From contig QZJI01000011.1 of NCBI GenBank assembly GCA_003599735.1, positions 1 to 41,271 on the forward strand: a stretch of 41,271 bases of DNA. Direction: 5' to 3'. This DNA comes from Dehalococcoidia bacterium. GTDB lineage: Bacteria > Chloroflexota > Dehalococcoidia > UBA2979. Position numbers and translations under genes: made by a program. Shown here one piece after another: positions 22,030 to 27,713 of the stretch. Under the pieces are notes generated by a model that saw only the letters and a program-made list of their open reading frames with translations, was not told the origin of the DNA and did not search any database. Within the stretch, counting starts at the first letter, position 1, and each line of letters starts with the position of its first letter.

Positions 22030-23985
22030 CTACTCACCCTTATCCCTGTCGGAGCCACCGATGCTGGTTCGGCGCTCGTCTCTCACGATCTCCTGCATGC
22101 GATCGACCGTCGCCAGAAACTCTCCCGCGAGGGACGCCGCTTCGCTGGCGACCCCCTCTGGCATGGCGCCCGACTGTCTGGCGCGGAGCGCAGCGTCAAG
22201 GATGGCCGCACCCCCTCTACGTGCTTCAACGAATTCGGCGGTCCGCTGTTCCGCGGCCAGCCGGGTGCGCGACTTCTGCCGGCGCAGACGGATCGTCCGC
22301 GCCATGTCGTCCACCATCTCCGGCACATGACGCGGCTCGAAGTCGCGCAGCGGCACCGCCGCTAGTTCCTCGTATTTCGCGCGCACGAGTTCATCGAGGT
22401 CGGCGACCCGTTCGCCCAGATGCGCGTCCGCCACCCACGCTTCCCAGAGCGCGCGGTTCACCGAGTCTTCGAACACCTCGGGGGCCAGTTCGAGGCCAGC
22501 CGCCCGCGCCTCCGGCCGGGCTAGCAACAGCGAGAGCAATTGGCCTTCGCCATCGAGGACGACGGGGGCGGCCTTCTTTGCCTGCTGTACTTCGCGCGGC
22601 GTTGCGACGGGACGCGCGGGGGGTATAGGACGCCCGGAGGCGCTCGGTCCGCCGCCACCGGCGAGCAGTGCAATCACGGTGCGTTCATCCACCTGCCCGA
22701 GGCGGGACATACGCGCGACATAATGTGAGCGTATCACCGGGTCAGCGATGGCCGCCACCGTCGGCGCGAGCGCCTGAAGCGCCTTCGATCGCGAGCGAGG
22801 GTCGTTTACGTCCGTCCCGGCTTCGATCACGCGGAAGAGGTGGTCGGCCACGGGGAGGGCAGCGTCCAAGAGCGCACGGAAGGCCTCTGGATCGCGACGC
22901 ACCATCGAGTCCGGGTCGTCACCCGGCGGGAGCGTGACCACGCGGATGTCCGCCTCGAGCACGTCCTGGTAGGAGACGAGGCCACGCCAGTCGACGACCG
23001 GCACAGCGGTGCGGTCTGAAACACCTGCAGCCACTTCGATCCCGCGCAGCGCGGCCGCCGAGCCCGCGGCGTCCGCGTCCAGCGCCAGAACCACGTTGTG
23101 GCTGTAACGCTTCAGCAGCGCCATCTGCTTCTCGGTGATCGAGGTGCCGTTCGATGCCACGACGTATTCGAAACCGTACTGGTGGCAGGCGATCACGTCC
23201 ATGTACCCCTCGACAACCACGGCGCGGTCGAGGCGACGGACCGCATCGCCAGCCCGGTCGAGTCCGTAGAGGTTGCCACTTTTGTCGAAGAGCGGGGTCT
23301 GCGGCGTGTTCAGGTACTTCGGCTCGTCTCCCGGCCGCATCGCGCGCGCGCCGAAGCCAATCAGCCGCCGGCGCCCGTCTCGTGTGGGGAACATGAGACG
23401 GTAGCGGAAGCGGTCGTAGACGCCACGGTCGCCCTTGATCGCGAGGCCAGCCTCAATCAGGTCGTCCTCACTGAAGCCCCGCGCGATGAGGTGGTCCGTC
23501 AGGCTGCGCCAGCCATCCGGCGCAAAGCCGAGTTGCCAGGCGCGCACAGTGGCGTCGTCCAGCCCTCGGCGTTCGGCGTAGGCGCGGGCCTCCGCGCCCT
23601 CTGCGCTGGCGAGGGCGGCCTGCCAGAAGACGGCGGCGGCCTCATTGGCGGCGAGCAGGCGCTCGTGCTGTTCGCGTTCCTCGCGCTCGCGCGGCGACTG
23701 CTGGCGCAGTTCGACGCCGGCGCGCTCCGCCAGCCGCTGGAGCGCCTCCCGGAAATCGAGGTTCTCGACCTTGCGGACGAACTCGATGACGTCGCCGCCG
23801 GTGGAGCAGGAGCCAAAGCAATGCCAGGTCTGGCGCTCCGGATCCACGGCAAAGGACGGCGTCCGCTCGCTATGGAACGGGCACCGCGCTTTCCAGGTGC
23901 GCCCGGCCTTTTTCAGCTCAGGGACATACCCGGAAACGACCTCGACGATATCGAGGCGGGATTTGACGTCGTCGATCACTGTCAT
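22030..23985 (-). CDS. dnaG: DNA primase
   Basis: A 651-residue primase that makes RNA primers at the replication fork. The N-terminal CHC2 zinc finger has C35, H38, C56 and C60; the second half is CFGSC (CX3C) rather than the CFGC of E. coli, a variant I recall from Chloroflexota. The catalytic core follows, with the TOPRIM motif VVVEGYMDVIACHQYG and LALDADAAGSAA. The last 150 residues (about 500-640) are the helicase-binding domain. It starts at ATG 23985; a TAGTAA hexamer six bases before the start is a weak -10 match, and no Shine-Dalgarno site is seen. The upstream 86 bases carry a tandem 12-base repeat. rpoD follows immediately. Confidence 0.97.
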   Translation of the reverse strand: MTVIDDVKSRLDIVEVVSGYVPELKKAGRTWKARCPFHSERTPSFAVDPERQTWHCFGSCSTGGDVIEFVRKVENLDFREALQRLAERAGVELRQQSPREREEREQHERLLAANEAAAVFWQAALASAEGAEARAYAERRGLDDATVRAWQLGFAPDGWRSLTDHLIARGFSEDDLIEAGLAIKGDRGVYDRFRYRLMFPTRDGRRRLIGFGARAMRPGDEPKYLNTPQTPLFDKSGNLYGLDRAGDAVRRLDRAVVVEGYMDVIACHQYGFEYVVASNGTSITEKQMALLKRYSHNVVLALDADAAGSAAALRGIEVAAGVSDRTAVPVVDWRGLVSYQDVLEADIRVVTLPPGDDPDSMVRRDPEAFRALLDAALPVADHLFRVIEAGTDVNDPRSRSKALQALAPTVAAIADPVIRSHYVARMSRLGQVDERTVIALLAGGGGPSASGRPIPPARPVATPREVQQAKKAAPVVLDGEGQLLSLLLARPEARAAGLELAPEVFEDSVNRALWEAWVADAHLGERVADLDELVRAKYEELAAVPLRDFEPRHVPEMVDDMARTIRLRRQKSRTRLAAEQRTAEFVEARRGGAAILDAALRARQSGAMPEGVASEAASLAGEFLATVDRMQEIVRDERRTSIGGSDRDKGE

Positions 23986-24056
23986 TGGTATTTACTACGA
24001 CACCGGCACGGGGATTCCGTTACGCCTGAGTGACAGTGGAATTTAAAGTTGACCGA

Positions 24057-24080
24057 TTATCACCGGATTTATCACCGGAT
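24057..24080. repeat. Tandem 12-base repeat between the DinB-like gene and dnaG
   Basis: TTATCACCGGAT occurs twice in perfect tandem (24057-24068 and 24069-24080), followed by a partial third unit CACCGGAAT. On the minus strand it encodes the end of the DinB-like gene and gives TGA TAA stop pairs. The unit could be a protein-binding site at the head of dnaG, or only a slippage product. Confidence 0.7.
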
Positions 24081-24491
24081 CACCGGAATCTGCGGCGGCG
24101 GAGGAGGCGCTGGAGGCCGGTTCCTGATCCGCTCGACGGCCACCGCCTCCAGCCGTTCGACCTCCGCCACCAGCGTCCGCGCGTGAGCCTCGTCGGCATC
24201 TTCTGCGTCGAGGCAGCGCAGAATGCGGTAGCGTGCCCCGGCGAGGTCGTGGACGACCTGTGGCGGGAGAGGCTTCTCGGCTGGTGCGCCGTACGAGCCA
24301 GCGCCCCCGGCCTCGATGACCGCCCGGTGTTCCGCGCCCGCGAGGCTGGCGAGCAGCCGGACAACCGTCTCACCACCGCCAAGATCGGTCGCGAAGTCCC
24401 GTTCGGTGAGCCCTTCCAGCGCACCGAGGAGGGCACGGCGAGCCACCTCGAGGCGGGCGGCGAGGTCGGCGCGGAGGTCAGGGTCGATCAC
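24072..24491 (-). CDS. DinB-like four-helix protein
   Basis: A 139-residue, almost wholly helical protein resembling the DinB/DUF664 metal-binding superfamily: an opening helix pair (RADLAARLEVARRALLGALEGL), LASLAGAEHRAVI with a candidate metal histidine, and a last helix DEAHARTLVAEVERLEAVAVERI with another. The C-terminus is proline-rich (PPAPPPPP). The match is loose and I would call it hypothetical with a DinB-like fold. It starts at GTG 24491 after a GAGG, 14 bases beyond the stop of the second SH3b-CARDB gene, so it belongs to the dgt-to-fmdB transcript. Confidence 0.65.
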   Translation of the reverse strand: MIDPDLRADLAARLEVARRALLGALEGLTERDFATDLGGGETVVRLLASLAGAEHRAVIEAGGAGSYGAPAEKPLPPQVVHDLAGARYRILRCLDAEDADEAHARTLVAEVERLEAVAVERIRNRPPAPPPPPQIPVIR

Positions 24492-24505
24492 TCGGAAGAA
24501 CCTCG

Positions 24506-25630
24506 CTAGCGGGGGTAGGTGTTGTTGCCGGGCACGGCGTCCGCGATCGAGTCGGAAGAGAGCGTGATGGAGATCTTTGTCAGGTCGGCCTCACGCAGAG
24601 TGGGGAAGGAGATCACCAGCGTCCCCCCGGCATTAATCGTCCCGGTCTGCTCAGCGCGCTCGATGAGCCGGTTGCTCGGGAGCGGCTCCCGCAGAGTGAT
24701 CGTATGCGCGCCTGTAATAGGGATCGTGCTGTTGTTCCGGACCGTGACGACGAGGGCGCTCGCACCCCGTTCGACGTTGGCGATCTCCAGGTCGGTCGGC
24801 TGGTCCGGTTCCACGATGCCGGTGAGCATGTTGTTCGCCTGGTCTGCCTCGGTCACGGGGGGATCGAGGGAGACCGTCACGGAGACGGTGCCGCGGATCT
24901 GCACGAAGACGCCGCGCACGGCCGCCTGGATCCGCTGTCCGGCACGCAGCCCCTCGTCGCTTTTGCCCTCCAGTGGAACAGGTGTGCCGCCATCAACGGA
25001 GGCGAGCAGAGTGCCGCGCGCATCCGCTGGGCCGGCGTTGAACACGGAGACGTACAGGCGGTTCTCCTTCGCGTAGGTGGATTCGATGCGGAGGTCGGGC
25101 CGGTCGATAGGGCCAGCGGGGGCTGTGGCGGATCCGGTCGCGCGCGGGTCGGCGGTCACCGTCGCCAGCGCCCCAAGGTCGACGCCGTCGAGGTCGTTTG
25201 CTGGTACCCAGCCCACGATGTCCGGCCGGCCCTCCGCGGCGGCGGCCACCCAGCGTCCGTCCGGCGACCTCCCGACGACTCGGAGTCGCGTGCCCGATTC
25301 CACCCGCAGCAGCACCGGGCCGCCCTCGTCGGGTTCGCCTCGTAGTGAGGTGTCATGTCGGACGGTAGGTCCGCCGGTGTCGGGCTGCGAGTCGCGGAAC
25401 GGCACATCAAAAGGCAGCCAGCCTGGTCGCAACGCGCCGATGGTCGCGACTGTCGCGACAGTGAGGCTGGCGACGGCCAGTAGCACGCGCCATCCGTGCC
25501 CGCGGCGGTCGCGGACGGCGGCGGCGCGGGCGGCCTCCACGACCGTATCGAGTTCAAAGGCTGGGTCGCGTGGGATCTCATTGTCGTGCAGCAGATCGTC
25601 CAATGGCTCGTCAGGATGGCGGTCGGTCAT
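24506..25630 (-). CDS. Membrane-anchored SH3b-CARDB protein (second copy)
   Basis: A 374-residue protein with an unusual layout. Residues 1-50 are cytoplasmic, acidic then helical (DEPLDDLLHDNEIPRDP, TVVEAARAAAVRDRR). One membrane helix follows (about 50-70). Outside are an SH3b domain (about 92-150, LRGEPDEGGPVLLRVESG to GWVPANDL) and two CARDB-like beta domains (about 175-265, DLRIESTYAKENRLYVSVFNAG; and about 272-374, DLEIANVERGASALVVTVRNN). CARDB domains resemble adhesion folds. The acidic cytoplasmic tail could contact a partner. Its ATG overlaps the stop of the preceding gene (ATGA, 25627-25630). No known system has this composition, to my knowledge. Function unknown. Confidence 0.78.
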   Translation of the reverse strand: MTDRHPDEPLDDLLHDNEIPRDPAFELDTVVEAARAAAVRDRRGHGWRVLLAVASLTVATVATIGALRPGWLPFDVPFRDSQPDTGGPTVRHDTSLRGEPDEGGPVLLRVESGTRLRVVGRSPDGRWVAAAAEGRPDIVGWVPANDLDGVDLGALATVTADPRATGSATAPAGPIDRPDLRIESTYAKENRLYVSVFNAGPADARGTLLASVDGGTPVPLEGKSDEGLRAGQRIQAAVRGVFVQIRGTVSVTVSLDPPVTEADQANNMLTGIVEPDQPTDLEIANVERGASALVVTVRNNSTIPITGAHTITLREPLPSNRLIERAEQTGTINAGGTLVISFPTLREADLTKISITLSSDSIADAVPGNNTYPR

Positions 25631-26310
25631 GGTGTGCCGCCTGCCCCCACGAGGAGCACTCGACGGATGTTGTTGAACTCGCCGGACTCCTTCACGTTGT
25701 TTGTGCGGTCGATCTCGATCACGAAGAGACCGGTGCGGCGCACCTCGATCCCCGTGTTGACTGAGGCGAAGCGCCCCGGCGCCAGCGGACGCTCGGTCAG
25801 ATCGATGTTCAGCACACCCAGGATCTCGCCATCGGCGCCGGAGATCTGGAGCCCCACGTGCCCAGTGAACGGGGCACGCCCCTCGTTCGTCAGGCGCACC
25901 GCCAGGTTGCCATTCTGCTGCACGTCCGCGCTCGCGATCGTGAGGTCGGGGAGTGAGTCTCCTCCCGTGCCTGTCGAGGTGCCTCCCGCACTGGTGACCG
26001 ACTCCGGCGCGAGCGCCGGCATCGACGCCAGATCGGGCAGGCCGTCCGCTACGAAATTCGCACGCGGTACCCAGCCTTCGAGGTTCGACTGCGGCGGATA
26101 GACGACGCGGAGCCAGACGGCGTCCTCGGTGCGTCCGGTGACGCGTGCCTCGCGTCCGCCCGGGATGACGGCGACCAGGTCAGCGGCACGCGCCGGACGC
26201 GCATAGACGTTGGAGGTCGTTGCTAGCCGCGCGGTCGACGAGGTCGCCGTGGGGGCGGAGGCCGCGTCAGGCACAAAGACGCCTCGCTGGCTGCCGGCCA
26301 GCAGGATCAC
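25627..26310 (-). CDS. SH3b-CARDB protein with uncertain N-terminus (possible frameshift)
   Basis: The frame given starts at GTG 26310 (227 residues). It contains an SH3b domain (about 30-88, SNVYARPARAADLVAVIPGG to GWVPRANF) and one CARDB-like domain (about 120-225, LPDLTIASADVQQNGNLAVRLTN). The open frame continues upstream to 26415 and encodes the rest of a membrane helix (VIAATGVVLVAAGAIAVILLAG), but contains no ATG, GTG, TTG or CTG before the GTG. An ATG at 26408 in another frame gives a basic N-terminus (MNRLGRRHGRSEHPAPPP) that would join this helix if one base were added in the C7 tract (26359-26365). So the gene may be frameshifted, phase-variable or wrongly assembled. It follows dgt by about 40 bases. 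Confidence 0.7.
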   Translation of the reverse strand: MILLAGSQRGVFVPDAASAPTATSSTARLATTSNVYARPARAADLVAVIPGGREARVTGRTEDAVWLRVVYPPQSNLEGWVPRANFVADGLPDLASMPALAPESVTSAGGTSTGTGGDSLPDLTIASADVQQNGNLAVRLTNEGRAPFTGHVGLQISGADGEILGVLNIDLTERPLAPGRFASVNTGIEVRRTGLFVIEIDRTNNVKESGEFNNIRRVLLVGAGGTP

Positions 26311-26450
26311 GGCAATCGCACCTGCGGCGACGAGGACGACGCCGGTGGCGGCGATGACGGGGGGGCGGGGTGTTCCGATCGTCCGTGCCTCCGGCCCAGC
26401 CGATTCATCCGCAGTCTAGGCAGCCATGCGCTCGGTCGCCATCGAGGATG

Positions 26451-27491
26451 TCAACGGATCAGGCCCAGCGAGTGCGCTTGCCAGAGGGCATACCCATCAG
26501 TCATCCCCGACACGTAGTCCGCCGCGCGCCGCCATGAAGGATCGTCAGGCAGCGACCACCCGGGAATCCGGTCAGGATGCGCCTCGTAGTGGCGGAACAA
26601 CACCTCGACGACCTGTTGGCCGCGTTTGGCTTCCTTCAGGACCTCGGGGTGCAGGTAGACCCGCTCGAACATGAACTCGCGCAGGACATCAGTCGCGGCC
26701 AATACCTCGCCAGAGAGGCAGATGTGCGGCTGGGGCCCTTTGAACGTCTCCGCCGAGGCGAGGACACAGTCGGTGACGAGGGTGGCGATGCGTTCGCTGT
26801 GCACTCGCCCCAGCACAAGGTGGGCCGCGTCCGGCAGTTGCGACTCCGCGATCAGTTCCGCCCGGATCGCGTCCTGGATGTCGTGGTTCAGGTAGGCGAT
26901 CGAATCAGCGAGCTTCACGATTTGCCCCTCCAGCGTGGAGGCGACCCCCCAGGCCTCCGAGGCGACCGAATCGCGCGTCTTCGAGTGCTTCAGGATGCCT
27001 TCGCGCGTCTGATCCGTCAGGTTTAGGCCGTGTCCGCCACCCTCGAGCAGGTCGACGATCCGGAGCGATTGCTCGTTGTGACGGAACCCCTCGGGCAGCA
27101 GGGCGGCCAGTTGTTCCTCGCCCGCATGTCCAAACGGAGTGTGGCCGAGGTCATGCGCGAAGCCGATGGCCTCCGTGAGATCCTCGTTCAGGTTCAGCGC
27201 GCGCGCGATCGTCCGGGCGACTTGTTGCACCTCGATGGTGTGGGTCATGCGGGTAACCACATGGTCAGAGTCAGGGTGGACGAAAACCTGCGTTTTGTGC
27301 TTCAGCCGCCGGAAGGCACGCGTGTGGATGACCCGGTCACGGTCCACCTGGTAGACGAGGCGGATCGGGTCAGCCTCCTCGGCGCGCGGGCGGGTAGAGG
27401 TGGCCTCCCGCGCTGCGAGCGGGTGCAAGGTCGCCTCGCGGGCGGCCATCTGTTCCCGAAACTGGCGAAGACGGTCGGCGTCTGCTGTCAC
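26451..27491 (-). CDS. dgt: Deoxyguanosinetriphosphate triphosphohydrolase-like HD protein
   Basis: A 346-residue HD-domain protein of the dGTPase family, which splits dNTPs into deoxynucleoside and triphosphate. The opening block RVIHTRAFRRLKHKTQVF is highly typical. The metal set is H84 (TRMTHTIEVQQ), the H113-D114 doublet (FAHDLGHTPFGH) and a distal aspartate in LADSIAYLNHD. The start GTG 27491 is chosen because TACGGT ends six bases before it and the family begins about here; the open frame goes on to 28229 but that lies antisense to ppdK. In many bacteria dgt is directly upstream of dnaG; here three genes intervene on the same strand. Confidence 0.93.
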   Translation of the reverse strand: MTADADRLRQFREQMAAREATLHPLAAREATSTRPRAEEADPIRLVYQVDRDRVIHTRAFRRLKHKTQVFVHPDSDHVVTRMTHTIEVQQVARTIARALNLNEDLTEAIGFAHDLGHTPFGHAGEEQLAALLPEGFRHNEQSLRIVDLLEGGGHGLNLTDQTREGILKHSKTRDSVASEAWGVASTLEGQIVKLADSIAYLNHDIQDAIRAELIAESQLPDAAHLVLGRVHSERIATLVTDCVLASAETFKGPQPHICLSGEVLAATDVLREFMFERVYLHPEVLKEAKRGQQVVEVLFRHYEAHPDRIPGWSLPDDPSWRRAADYVSGMTDGYALWQAHSLGLIR

Positions 27492-27497
27492 GCATCC

Positions 27498-27503
27498 ACC
27501 GTA
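27498..27503 (-). promoter_or_regulatory. Predicted -10 element (TACGGT) for dgt, leaderless
   Basis: On the minus strand TACGGT is followed by GGATGC and then GTG 27491. The gap is six bases, as in six other genes here. A GGTGG overlaps the hexamer and could also serve as a weak ribosome-binding site. Confidence 0.45.
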
Positions 27504-27566
27504 CCCAAATGGCTCATCCGGCGATACCGATCCGGCGGGTACCCTCGACTGAACCCGACCCGGACG

Positions 27567-27572
27567 TATACT
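27567..27572 (+). promoter_or_regulatory. Predicted -10 element (TATACT) for ppdK
   Basis: TATACT lies 142 bases before the ppdK ATG, with TCGACT (27545-27550) at a 16-base spacing as a -35 candidate. The resulting leader of about 135 bases contains a 13-base direct repeat CCGGTGCGGCCGG (27589-27601 and 27664-27676) and could fold strongly. Confidence 0.45.
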
Positions 27573-27713
27573 CGGAAGGTCGACCCCACCGGTGCGGCCG
27601 GTCGGGCCCGAGGAACTCATCCTCCCCACAGCACGCGGATTCGGTGGACGATTCGCCGCTTCGCCGGTGCGGCCGGGGACGATGTCGTTGCCCGTGAGTG
27701 GAAGGCGCATCTC

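Noticed and set aside
21664..22365. Plus-strand open frames antisense to rpoD and dnaG
   Set aside because: Shadow frames; both opposite-strand genes are strongly conserved here.
23098..24033. 311-codon plus-strand open frame inside dnaG
   Set aside because: Antisense to conserved TOPRIM and zinc-finger sequence; no domain and no ribosome-binding site.
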